Source of the DNA: Pseudarthrobacter sulfonivorans
GTDB taxonomy: Bacteria; Actinomycetota; Actinomycetes; Actinomycetales; Micrococcaceae
DNA length: 64,000 nt
Direction of reading: 5' to 3'
Assembly (NCBI RefSeq): GCF_014712225.1
Contig: NZ_JACXBW010000010.1
Span: forward strand, 124,001-188,000
The position numbers and the translations under genes are program-made. Numbering within the stretch: the stretch's first letter is position 1; the number at the start of each line of letters is the position of its first letter. The notes under the pieces are model-generated. The model did not search any database. It saw only the letters and a program-made list of their open reading frames with translations, and was not told where the DNA came from. Below are positions 54,763 through 63,127 of the stretch, piece by piece.

Positions 54763-56591
54763 AGGTCCTGAATCGGGTTGGCCTGAATGGGCGGCGTCTC
54801 TGGATCGTCGCCCTGCTCGCAGCCGGAATCCTGATCCTGGCACCATGGCTCGGCGCCCGGCCCGGGGACCTGCGCCTGTGGATGCTGGTGGCAATCCTCG
54901 CGCTCTCTGTGAGCGGCCTCAATCTGGCCTGGGGCTACGGTGGAGAGCTGGCCATCGGGCAGCTGGCGGTGTATGCACTGGGAGCCTACGTCACAGGATT
55001 TATGGTGACGCAGGGATACGACCTTTCGATCGCCCTCCTGGTCTCTGCGCTGGCCGCCGCCGGACTAGGCCTGCTGACCTCGCTTCCCGCGTTGCGGGTC
55101 AGCGGCTGGGGTGTTGCAATGGCTTCGTTCTTCCTGATCATCATGATCCCCCAGATCGTCAAGCTGTTTCCGGAGCAGACCGGGGGGGCCGTAGGGCTGA
55201 TCGGCATTCCGGGTCCGGTACTGTTCGGGATCGAGCTGAACGACAACCAGTTCTACGTTGTGGTGATGGTCTGCATGGTTCTTTGGCTCGCCCTGATGCG
55301 CAACCTGGTTACCTCTAGGCATGGGTCCGCGCTTCGCGTTATGCGGGAAAGCCCTGTACTGGCCTCAAGTCTCGGGCTGAACGTTCGCAGACTGAAAATT
55401 ACCGCATATACGCTTGGCGCCATTCCGGCCGGGGTCGCGGGCAGCCTCTTCGTCTTCGTTGACAGGTTCATCGCTCCCGACTACTTCACCTTTGCGGCGG
55501 CTATTCTTATCATCGCCGCCGCTGTACTTGGCGGCGCCGAGACAGTGTATGGAGCAGTGGTCGGAGCTGCGATCATCACCGTGCTGCCCCAGCAGTTCGG
55601 GGCATTCGACCACTACGCGGAAATTGTGTTCGGTGGATTCCTCGTAATCGGTGGAGTGCTTCTGACGAACACGCGACTCAAGAACAGCGTTGACGCCCTG
55701 AAGCTTCGGATTCGCCACTGGGGTACCAAACCCGCTGGCGACCGGGACGTCGTTGAGCAGGCCGATGTCCCCGATCTCCCCAGGCGCTCGATCGTCGTCG
55801 ACTCGATATCCAAGTCTTTCGGCGGAAACCGTGCCCTGAACGGAGTGTCACTCGAGGCGAAGCCGGGTGAAATCACGGCATTGATCGGAGCCAACGGGTC
55901 GGGCAAGACCACGCTGCTCAACATCGTTTCTGGCTTTTACCGCGCCGACGAAGGAGAGATCCGGCTCGACGGCGAACCTTTGCCGTTGGGGCGAGCGGCG
56001 AAGACCGCAAGAAAGGGGGTTGCCCGTACCTTCCAGACGCCCATCGTGCCTTCGTCCATGACGGTAGAGGAAGCAGTGGAAGTGGGGCGTTATGTCCACG
56101 ACTATTCCGGCATTTTGCCCTCCATGCTGCGGTTGCCCGCCTATCGGGCCGTCGAGCGCCGCGGCATATCGGCGGCAATGACCTGGCTGGCAGCCACGGG
56201 GTTGCGCGGGCAGGCCCGTGCACTCGCAAGAAGCCTCTCGCTGGGTGACCGTCGCATGCTCGAGGTTGCACGTGCCCTCGCCACCGGTTCATCGGTACTC
56301 CTGTTGGATGAGGTCGCATCCGGCCTTGACCCGGCGGATCTGGAGCGGCTCAGGACGCTGCTGTTTGCAGTGCGCGATGCCGGCGGCACTGTGATTCTCG
56401 TCGAGCATAACTTCCGACTGGTCTGCGACATCGCCGACTCCATCTATGTTCTTGAACGCGGAGAACTGATTGCGCACGGAGATCCAGCAATGATCCAGCA
56501 GGACAAGGCGGTGGCCCGGAGTTACCTTGGGGAAGAGTTCTCCCACGCAGATCTGGCTACCACTGTCAGCGCATTCGAGGAGTCATCATGA
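54759..56591 (+). CDS. Fused ABC permease and ATPase (LivM-LivG fusion)
   Basis: 610 residues. Residues 1 to about 310 are a LivM permease (LNLAWGYGGELAIGQLAVYALGAY, AAVLGGAETVYGAVVGAAIIT). After a linker, an ATPase begins near 345: Walker A LIGANGSGKTTLLN, LSLGDRRMLEVARAL and Walker B VLLLDEVASGL. The fusion is in one uninterrupted frame. Starts and ends overlap neighbours by ATGA. Confidence 0.92.
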   Translation: MKVLNRVGLNGRRLWIVALLAAGILILAPWLGARPGDLRLWMLVAILALSVSGLNLAWGYGGELAIGQLAVYALGAYVTGFMVTQGYDLSIALLVSALAAAGLGLLTSLPALRVSGWGVAMASFFLIIMIPQIVKLFPEQTGGAVGLIGIPGPVLFGIELNDNQFYVVVMVCMVLWLALMRNLVTSRHGSALRVMRESPVLASSLGLNVRRLKITAYTLGAIPAGVAGSLFVFVDRFIAPDYFTFAAAILIIAAAVLGGAETVYGAVVGAAIITVLPQQFGAFDHYAEIVFGGFLVIGGVLLTNTRLKNSVDALKLRIRHWGTKPAGDRDVVEQADVPDLPRRSIVVDSISKSFGGNRALNGVSLEAKPGEITALIGANGSGKTTLLNIVSGFYRADEGEIRLDGEPLPLGRAAKTARKGVARTFQTPIVPSSMTVEEAVEVGRYVHDYSGILPSMLRLPAYRAVERRGISAAMTWLAATGLRGQARALARSLSLGDRRMLEVARALATGSSVLLLDEVASGLDPADLERLRTLLFAVRDAGGTVILVEHNFRLVCDIADSIYVLERGELIAHGDPAMIQQDKAVARSYLGEEFSHADLATTVSAFEESS

Positions 56592-57358
56592 ACAACCCGT
56601 CCACCGTCCTCGAAGTATCCGGACTGGCCGCAGGGTACGGCGATATTGGAGTCATCTCGGATATTCATCTCGCCGCCCGGCAGGGCGCCGTGACTGCGGT
56701 ATTCGGCGCCAACGGAGCAGGCAAAACCACGCTGCTGTCCACCATTGCGGGACTAGTTTCTGCGCGGGCCGGCTCAATTCAGCTCGACGGAAAGGACATC
56801 ACGAAGGCACCCGCCCATGCCCGCTCGGCAGCGGGCCTGGCTCTGGTCCAGGAAGGCAAGCGGGTGCTGCACAAACGGACGGTCGATGAGAACCTTCAAC
56901 TGGGCGGCTATCGGCTCCGCCGATCGGATCGCCGCAGTGCGATCAACGGCGCCTACGAGCGGTTCCCGATCCTGATGGACAAACGCGACGCCAAGGCCGG
57001 GTCGCTTTCGGGCGGACAGCAGCAAATGCTCGCCATCGCACAGGCGCTAATGTCTGGGCCCCGGGTCCTCCTCCTCGATGAACCCAGTGCGGGGCTTGCG
57101 CCGATCATCGTCGCAGAACTCTTGCGCAGCATCGAGAGACTCAAGGCAGAGGGCATGGCTATTGTGCTCGTCGAACAGCTGGTGGGCCAGGCGATGTCCG
57201 TGGCAGACCACGTGATCGCCCTCCAGCAAGGCGGTGTAGTCATCGATGCCCCGGCTTCTGAGGTCGACAACGCTCAGCTTCATGCTGCCTACCTTGGGAA
57301 GCAGGACTCTTCAACGATTCCCGCTGAACGGACCAGAAAAGACCTGAGCAAACGATGA
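56588..57358 (+). CDS. ABC transporter ATP-binding protein (LivF-like)
   Basis: 256 residues: Walker A FGANGAGKTTLLS, LVQEGKRVLHKRTVDENL, signature LSGGQQQMLAIAQAL, Walker B VLLLDEPSAGLAP. Second ATPase of the Liv transporter. Confidence 0.93.
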   Translation: MNNPSTVLEVSGLAAGYGDIGVISDIHLAARQGAVTAVFGANGAGKTTLLSTIAGLVSARAGSIQLDGKDITKAPAHARSAAGLALVQEGKRVLHKRTVDENLQLGGYRLRRSDRRSAINGAYERFPILMDKRDAKAGSLSGGQQQMLAIAQALMSGPRVLLLDEPSAGLAPIIVAELLRSIERLKAEGMAIVLVEQLVGQAMSVADHVIALQQGGVVIDAPASEVDNAQLHAAYLGKQDSSTIPAERTRKDLSKR

Positions 57359-58089
57359 GAATAGGAATTCTTGGAGCGGGCCGCATCGGCGGAACGATCG
57401 CCGCACGCCTGAGCGCGGCCGGCCACGCCGTGCAGTTGGCGAACTCGCGTGGTCCCGAGACGATCCGCGACCTCGCGGCGGCCGCCGGAGCGACCGCCGC
57501 GCATGTGCGCGCCGCCGTGACAGGGGCCGACGTCGTAATTACCTCGGTCCCCTTCCCCCAACTGCCATCCCTCCGCGAAGACCTTGCCTTTGCCCCCGGC
57601 GATGCCGTCATCATCGACACCTCGAACTATTTTCCGTTCAAGGACGGCGTCATTGCCGGGGTCGGGGCGGGTGAGGTCGAGAGCACCTGGGTGGCCGACC
57701 AACTGGGACGCCCCATTATCAAGGCGTGGAACAACATCCTCGCGGGAAGCTTTGCGACGAAGGCATCGGCGGTGGGTATGCCAGGGCGTATCGCGCTCGC
57801 GGTCGCCGGTGACGACGCGACGGGGAAGGCGATCGCCATGGATCTCGTGGAGGCCACCGGATTCGACGCCGTGGACTCCGGAGGGATTGCGGATTCATGG
57901 CGGCAGCAGCCCGGAACCCCGGCGTACTGCACAGAACTCGACGCCGCGGAACTACGACGTGCGTTGGCTTCCGCCGATCGATCAAGGCTGGCAGAGCGCC
58001 GTGACCTCATGGTCACGAGGATGCTGGGCCTTGGGGGAGAGGTCAGTAACGACGATCTTCTGCGCTTGAGCCGTGAGGTCTATCTGTGA
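57355..58089 (+). CDS. NAD(P)-binding oxidoreductase (F420-dependent NADP reductase-like)
   Basis: 244 residues. The N-terminal Rossmann motif IGILGAGRIGGTIAARL followed by NSRGPETI and VVITSVPF resembles NADP oxidoreductases of the coenzyme F420 group. The middle shows KAWNNILAGSFATK. Use of F420 cannot be shown from this sequence. Start and end overlap neighbouring genes. Confidence 0.8.
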   Translation: MRIGILGAGRIGGTIAARLSAAGHAVQLANSRGPETIRDLAAAAGATAAHVRAAVTGADVVITSVPFPQLPSLREDLAFAPGDAVIIDTSNYFPFKDGVIAGVGAGEVESTWVADQLGRPIIKAWNNILAGSFATKASAVGMPGRIALAVAGDDATGKAIAMDLVEATGFDAVDSGGIADSWRQQPGTPAYCTELDAAELRRALASADRSRLAERRDLMVTRMLGLGGEVSNDDLLRLSREVYL

Positions 58090-58703
58090 GCGCCGCAACG
58101 ACACCACTGGGCGGTGACGATGCCTCGGCCTGGGCAGCAGAACGGGAACAACTTCGCATCTTGATCGCCAAGCAGGAGCTTTATGAGAACATGGTCCGGT
58201 ATTGCCGGGGCATGGACCGTAAGGAGCCCGATCTTATGAAGTCCACCTTCTGGCCCGAGTCCACCGAGGACCATGGCATGTACGTTGGCCTGTCCCACGA
58301 CTTCTGCGAATGGGCGTGCTCGGTTCAGAAGGAGGCCTCCTATAAAGCCAGCCATTACGTCACCAACATGCTGATTGAGTTCAACGGCGATCAGGCTAAA
58401 CGTGAAACCGCGTTCATCTACATGAAAGTTCTCACCGACGGTGGCCCAACAGACGTCCTCTGCGGGCGTTATCGGGATTTGTGTGAGCGACGTGATGGCG
58501 CGTGGAAGGTACTTGCGAGGACGTGCGTCTGGGATGCCGCCCAGCGGCTAGCTCCGGAAGCGGATTACGCCGAGTTGTTCGGGATCCCAGGGACGTCCAA
58601 CTTCGGCGCCCTTTTCCCGCAGGACCCCACCTATTCTGATGACTGGCGGGCGGAGCCGGAAGACTCCACTCGAGTGAAAGGATCCCAATGGACAAGCGCG
58701 TGA
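58086..58703 (+). CDS. SnoaL/NTF2-like protein 2
   Basis: 205 residues, a close paralogue of the protein at 21588: LIAKQELYENMVRYCRGMDRK, LMKSTFWPEST, SHYVTNMLIEFNGDQAKRE and GRYRDLCERRDGAWKVL. GTG start overlaps the previous stop (GTGA). It overlaps the SDR by 16 bases. Candidate Asp and His of the dehydratase pair are conserved in both copies. Confidence 0.82.
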   Translation: MSAATTPLGGDDASAWAAEREQLRILIAKQELYENMVRYCRGMDRKEPDLMKSTFWPESTEDHGMYVGLSHDFCEWACSVQKEASYKASHYVTNMLIEFNGDQAKRETAFIYMKVLTDGGPTDVLCGRYRDLCERRDGAWKVLARTCVWDAAQRLAPEADYAELFGIPGTSNFGALFPQDPTYSDDWRAEPEDSTRVKGSQWTSA

Positions 58704-59431
58704 TTGTTGTCGGAGGCGCGAACGGCGTGGGTGCCGCCTGCGTGCGCTCGCTTACGGGCGCGGGAGCGTCTGTTTTCTCGCTCGACATGGCCGAAGAACC
58801 CGGCAGGAGGGTCGCCGAGCAGGCGGGCGCGGGCTTCCTCCCGTGCGACGTGACCAGCCGGGAGCAGGTCTTCTCGGCGGTGGACTCGGCAGCCAGTGAG
58901 ATGGGCGGACTCGACGCGCTGGTCCACGTGGCAGGGATCCTCGTACAAGGTCCCGCTGAGGAACTCACTGACGAAGTATGGTCACGGGCGATGGACATCA
59001 ACGCAAGGGGGCCCATGCTGACAAACCAGGCCGCCTTCCCGCACCTCAAAAAGGGCGACCGGAGCTGCATCCTGAACTTCGCATCCTCAGCGGCGCTCAC
59101 CGCCTATCCGGGCGGTGCCGCCTACTCTGCGTCCAAGGGAGCTGTCACCGCATGGACGCGGACCATCGCTGTGGAGTGGGCACGTTTCGGCATCCGTGCC
59201 AACGTGATCCATCCCTCTGCCGCGACGTCTATGGTCGAGCAACACCGAAACAAGATGTCCGATGAGGAGAAGGCAGCGTACGCCGAGCTCATGCGGCAGA
59301 AGGTTCCGCTGGGCGGCGAGTTCGGCGATCCCGACCGTGACATCGCCCCGGTGATCACCTTCCTGGTGAGCGACGGTGCCCGGTTCATGACCGGGCAGAA
59401 CATCCCCATTAACGGGGGCTACTACATCTAA
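58688..59431 (+). CDS. SDR family oxidoreductase
   Basis: 247 residues. GGANGVGAACVRSL is the cofactor loop, CDVTSREQV binds adenine, and NFASSAALTAYPGGAAYSASKGAV contains Ser, Tyr and Lys. GQNIPINGGYYI closes the chain. AAAGGA lies six bases before the ATG. Last gene of the Liv operon; a terminator follows. Confidence 0.9.
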   Translation: MDKRVIVVGGANGVGAACVRSLTGAGASVFSLDMAEEPGRRVAEQAGAGFLPCDVTSREQVFSAVDSAASEMGGLDALVHVAGILVQGPAEELTDEVWSRAMDINARGPMLTNQAAFPHLKKGDRSCILNFASSAALTAYPGGAAYSASKGAVTAWTRTIAVEWARFGIRANVIHPSAATSMVEQHRNKMSDEEKAAYAELMRQKVPLGGEFGDPDRDIAPVITFLVSDGARFMTGQNIPINGGYYI

Positions 59432-59440
59432 GCAGAACTC

Positions 59441-59466
59441 GGGGCGCGGGCTAATTCGCCCGCCCC
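59441..59466 (+). terminator. Terminator after the SDR gene
   Basis: A GC-rich stem (GGGGCGCGGGC with GCCCGCCCC, small bulge) around TAATTC, followed by a T-rich stretch from 59472. It ends the long plus-strand operon. Confidence 0.68.
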
Positions 59467-59713
59467 ACGCGTTTCGATTTGCAGTTCATTGGCGGAGCGG
59501 CTCTTCGCATTTAAGAATGTTGGGCCGTTGATCCCGGTGGCCGCGGGCCAGGGCGAGGAAGATTTCGCATTCTGTCAGCGACTCTTCAACCCGTTTTTCG
59601 GCCCTGCGCCGAGAACGGCGGTGCATAGCGAGCAGCCGACCCGGCGGGCAGGGGGCAGACCATTTTTTACAAGCTGCTGGCCGGCGCAGCGGAGACGACT
59701 ACCTGCCGCCCGC
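59467..59713. other. Gap after the Liv operon
   Basis: About 250 bases without a supported gene, between the terminator and the convergent small gene. Confidence 0.4.
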
Positions 59714-59932
59714 TCATCGCGGCTCGTTCCCCCACTTTTCGATGGTCAGACCCGGGGGAACGTTGCTGTTCAGGCGGGCTTCATAGCGGCCCGGGACGAG
59801 CCGCGTCACCGAGATGCCAACCTGTTCGGTAATCGCCGCGGGCTGCAGGAGGTCCACCGCTTCATCCAGGGCGGCGTCCAGTTCCGTCCGGGTTTGAACG
59901 GCTACGACGAGACAGCGGGGTGCTGCGTGCAT
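59714..59932 (-). CDS. Small hypothetical protein, 72 residues
   Basis: Starts MHAAPRCLVVAVQTRTELD and ends IEKWGNEPR. ALDEAVDLLQPAA and GISVTRLVPGRYEARL resemble small conserved proteins I associate with Arthrobacter, of unknown role. AAAGGA lies about nine bases before the ATG. It is 19 bases after the next gene upstream, probably one transcript. Confidence 0.6.
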   Translation of the reverse strand: MHAAPRCLVVAVQTRTELDAALDEAVDLLQPAAITEQVGISVTRLVPGRYEARLNSNVPPGLTIEKWGNEPR

Positions 59933-59951
59933 GGTGATGAATCCTTTACTC

Positions 59952-60335
59952 TCAGGCGGTGATCAGTATTGAGGACGCCAGATGTTCTGGCGTCGAGGGG
60001 AGGCGTCGCAGCCCGCCGGCGTGGTCAACAGGAGCCTTGATTGCCGCAGAATGACGGTGGTTTGCTTCCGACAGCCCAATGATGGTGGCTTCAATGTCTT
60101 CCAGAGATTGCCGGATCCACGCGAGGGCGGCCAAGTCGTCGGAGCTTTGAACAGGGTCACTCGATGACGCATTCAGGAGCGCAGCCCGGCGGCTGATCGT
60201 GGCGGAAAGCTCAAGGATCAACGGCGGGATCATTGCGGGGGATTCGTCCCGCGACACGTGCGCGGACGCTTCCGTTCCAGCGAAACGGTGTGTGCCGGTG
60301 ACCGTGAGGGCAAGGTCGGAGGAGATGGTGGTCAT
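59952..60335 (-). CDS. Hypothetical protein, 127 residues
   Basis: Starts MTTISSDLALTVTGTHRF. The middle contains helix-prone stretches (LILELSATISRRAALLNA, ALAWIRQSLEDIEATIIGLSEA). AAGGA lies eight bases before the ATG. It forms a two-gene unit with the 72-residue protein. No family recognised. Confidence 0.55.
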   Translation of the reverse strand: MTTISSDLALTVTGTHRFAGTEASAHVSRDESPAMIPPLILELSATISRRAALLNASSSDPVQSSDDLAALAWIRQSLEDIEATIIGLSEANHRHSAAIKAPVDHAGGLRRLPSTPEHLASSILITA

Positions 60336-60598
60336 AGATGTGTCCTTCAGATGTTCAAATTCTTTGTTCTTTGGGATGCTCCAGGTACGCCGGAGGGGAG
60401 TCCGGGGTGGCCCTTCAAACCGGGCGCCCCTCCCGATAATTGCTGTCAGCTGCGAACGGCGTCTTCGGAGGCAACCTTCTCCACGCCCTCGGTGGCCCGG
60501 TCTTCGGTCTCAACAACACCGATCGCCAATGACCTCTGCCGGGCCCACAGACCAGGAAGGCTTAACTGCGAAGGGCCAGAAGCGGCGCAACGAAAGCG
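60336..60598. other. Gap upstream of the two small genes
   Basis: About 260 bases; no supported gene. It presumably holds the promoter for the small genes. Confidence 0.4.
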
Positions 60599-60624
60599 GC
60601 CCGGACGGGATCTCCCGCCCGGGC
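60599..60624 (-). terminator. Terminator hairpin after the acyl-CoA dehydrogenase pair
   Basis: A 26-bp inverted repeat (GCCCGGACGGGA / TCCCGCCCGGGC) with one A/C mismatch, seventeen bases beyond the stop of the minus-strand gene at 60641. Confidence 0.6.
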
Positions 60625-60640
60625 GACTATGCGTTGCTGC

Positions 60641-61630
60641 TCAGGCCACGTTCGAAAGGCTTCTCCGCGCCACCAATGTGAGGTGTTCTGTTTCATCGCC
60701 GAGCAGGAGCCGGTCGACTTTCGCCCGTCGCCAGTACAAGTGCGCGTCGTGCTCCCACGTAAAACCGATGCCGCCTAGCACGTGGACAAGCGTTTCGCAA
60801 GCGGTCTCGAAGGTGGCGGCACAGTAAGCCTTTGCCGCGGAGGCGGCGATAGGAAACTTACCGGGGTCGTGGTCGGCAGCCCAGGCGGCCCACCAAACCA
60901 ATGAGCGTAGCTGGTTGATTGCTACCCAGTCGTCCACAATCCGGTGTTTGACCGATTGGTACGAGCCGATCGGACGTCCGAAGGTCTCCCGGCTCTTGGC
61001 GTGCTCAATGGCGAGCTCGACGACCCGCTCGGCGGCGCCCAGCCCTTCTGCCGCGAGGATCGTGCACGCGACAAGCTTCGCCTTCTCCCATTGAGCGGCA
61101 GATCCGACCCGGGCGGTTTCAGCCAAGTGCATGCCCACCGTGCCGACGCCCCGCGTAGCGTCGATGGGTTCGCCGACGCTGACAGTGCCGGGTCCGAGGA
61201 TAAGGTCGTCGCCGTCCAGAGCGAGGAAGTGACTGGCGGACGTGACGTCCATTGACGGTGCGGAGGCCTCGGGTGAACCGTCCACGACGGCGACGGCGAT
61301 GCGGCCTGTGGCGACGTCTTCGAGGAGATCGTTGCGGCCTTCAAGCAGCACAGCGACGCGGGCTGCCGTCGCGAGGGATGGTCCGGCCAGCTGGCGGCCC
61401 GCCTGCTCGGCGACCAGCGCCATGTTCAGCAGCTCCGAGCCGACTCCGCCCGCCTCCTCGGGAATCGTCAGTGAAGAGAATCCTAGCTCTGTGAGCAGCT
61501 CCCTTCCCGGGGAAGGTTCGCCCGGCTCGTCCAGCAGGGCCCTCGCGGCAGCAGTTCCAGCGTGCTCAGAGAAGAATTTGCGGGCGTGCTGGGCGAAGTT
61601 GCGCTGCTCGTCATCGATGTCGAAATTCAC
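60641..61630 (-). CDS. Acyl-CoA dehydrogenase, small partner of a pair
   Basis: 329 residues from a GTG at 61630 that starts VNFDIDDEQRNFAQHARKF; the open frame upstream has no family similarity. C-terminal motifs ETFGRPIGSYQSVKHRI and HVLGGIGFTWEHDAHLYWRRAK are clear. The FAD-binding middle is reduced, as in FadE27-type beta subunits. It starts four bases after the stop of its partner. Confidence 0.87.
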   Translation of the reverse strand: MNFDIDDEQRNFAQHARKFFSEHAGTAAARALLDEPGEPSPGRELLTELGFSSLTIPEEAGGVGSELLNMALVAEQAGRQLAGPSLATAARVAVLLEGRNDLLEDVATGRIAVAVVDGSPEASAPSMDVTSASHFLALDGDDLILGPGTVSVGEPIDATRGVGTVGMHLAETARVGSAAQWEKAKLVACTILAAEGLGAAERVVELAIEHAKSRETFGRPIGSYQSVKHRIVDDWVAINQLRSLVWWAAWAADHDPGKFPIAASAAKAYCAATFETACETLVHVLGGIGFTWEHDAHLYWRRAKVDRLLLGDETEHLTLVARRSLSNVA

Positions 61631-61634
61631 GGTG

Positions 61635-62858
61635 CTACCTGTCGTTCGTCTTGGCCGTCGCGGGTTCCTGCGAACGGGGCTTGTCAGGGGGAAGGCCCAG
61701 GACGCGTTCGCCGAGCACATTCCGAAGGACCTCGTCGGTGCCGCCGGCGATTGCGATGCCGGGAACTGATGCCTGGGACGTTGCCCAGCGCCAGTCGCCG
61801 TCGCGTGATCGGCTGAAGACCGCGTCTTCGCCGAGCAAGCGGAGCCCAAGGTCAGCTGTGGCGTGAGCGACCCGCACGGCAGTCAGCTTGCCGGCACTGG
61901 CCTCAGGTCCAGGGCTCGCCCCCTTTTCGATGCCGGTCTGGAGCCGGTAGCCGGTGTAGCGGGCAGCGAGCGATTCGACGAGAACGCGTCCCAGAGCCTC
62001 ATAGGCGAGGGGGCGGCGTTCGGCGGGAAGCTGAGGAAGCCGGACCGCAGCATGCGCAATGAGTGCGTCGCTGCGGATTCCGATCTCACCACCGCCGCCA
62101 CCCACGGCCATCCGCTCGTTCATCAAGGTCGTCAACGCCACACGCCAGCCATCGTCGATGTCGCCAAGACGTTCGGCATCATCGATCATGACGTCGTCAA
62201 GGAAGATTTCGTTGAAGCTTTCGTGGCCGTTCATCTGGCGGAGCGGCCGGACCGTCACCCCTGGTGCCGCCATGTCGATAACGAACATGGTTAGCCCGCG
62301 ATGCTTGCGAGCTTCCGGGTTGGTACGCGCCAGCAGAATTCCGTACCGCGAGTGCTGGGCGAGTGTGGTCCAGACCTTCTGGCCCTGAATGCGCCAGCGG
62401 TCTCCCTCGCGGACGGCCTTGGTGCGCAACGCGGCCAAGTCGCTGCCGCTTCCCGGCTCACTGAACAGCTGGCACCAGATGTCGTCGGCGCGGAGGAGCC
62501 GGCGGATATAGCGTTGTTTCTGGTCTTCGCTGCCGTGAGCCAGGATTGTAGGTCCGCACATGCCGAGACCGACGTGGCCCACTGGGCCGGCGACCCTGGC
62601 GCGGTGCAGCTCTTCGTTGACGACAGCTTGTTGGGCATTGGTCCCGTCTCCGCCGCCGTACTCTCGCGGCCACGTCAGACCGATTAACCCGGCGTCGAAC
62701 AACACGGCCTGCGTCTTCCGCAGCGAGTTGATCCGGTCGATTCCGGGCTCCTCAAGGTAGGCGCCGTCGCCGTGATCGAGCTCTGTTTCGTGTTCGGCAA
62801 GGAACGTTCGTACCTCTGTACGGAAACGTTCTTGTTCAGGGGTGTCCTCAAAATCCAT
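61635..62858 (-). CDS. Acyl-CoA dehydrogenase, large partner of a pair
   Basis: 407 residues: LFSEPGSGSDLAALRTKA, WRIQGQKVWTTLAQHS, GHESFNEIFLDDV and GIAIAGGTDEVLRNVLGERVLGLP. The C-terminus resembles FadE26-type alpha subunits. With the gene downstream it would form a heteromeric dehydrogenase for a bulky acyl-CoA. The promoter lies in the 269-base divergent region with operator candidate i. Confidence 0.91.
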   Translation of the reverse strand: MDFEDTPEQERFRTEVRTFLAEHETELDHGDGAYLEEPGIDRINSLRKTQAVLFDAGLIGLTWPREYGGGDGTNAQQAVVNEELHRARVAGPVGHVGLGMCGPTILAHGSEDQKQRYIRRLLRADDIWCQLFSEPGSGSDLAALRTKAVREGDRWRIQGQKVWTTLAQHSRYGILLARTNPEARKHRGLTMFVIDMAAPGVTVRPLRQMNGHESFNEIFLDDVMIDDAERLGDIDDGWRVALTTLMNERMAVGGGGGEIGIRSDALIAHAAVRLPQLPAERRPLAYEALGRVLVESLAARYTGYRLQTGIEKGASPGPEASAGKLTAVRVAHATADLGLRLLGEDAVFSRSRDGDWRWATSQASVPGIAIAGGTDEVLRNVLGERVLGLPPDKPRSQEPATAKTNDR

Positions 62859-63043
62859 GGTTCAACTCTCTTGCTGATCAGCTCTGACCGGACGGACATG
62901 TGGTTCCACACGAAGTCCGTCACTCGACACGGAGCGCTTGGCAGCCGGTCGAAGGCCGCGCAGATGTCGACTTCCTCGGGAAGCGACTTTCGGGCCCTCA
63001 GCCAGTATTACCTGACATTGTCGGTGAAGGGAAGAGAAACATT

Positions 63044-63057
63044 GTTGGTTGACCAAA
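63044..63057. promoter_or_regulatory. Palindromic operator candidate i (GTTGGTTGACCAAA)
   Basis: Arms GTTGGT / ACCAAA are symmetrical except for the last base. It lies between the divergent acyl-CoA dehydrogenase pair and the aldehyde dehydrogenase. Confidence 0.6.
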
Positions 63058-63127
63058 AAAACTTTGTGGGGCATGCTGGGTGCATGTTTAGTATGACGAT
63101 GAGGTCCCTACAGCTGGAGTCAGCCCA

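Noticed and set aside
57355..58089. Naming the gene as a genuine F420-dependent NADP reductase
   Set aside because: Only the general Rossmann similarity is visible; residues specific for F420 binding cannot be confirmed by eye.
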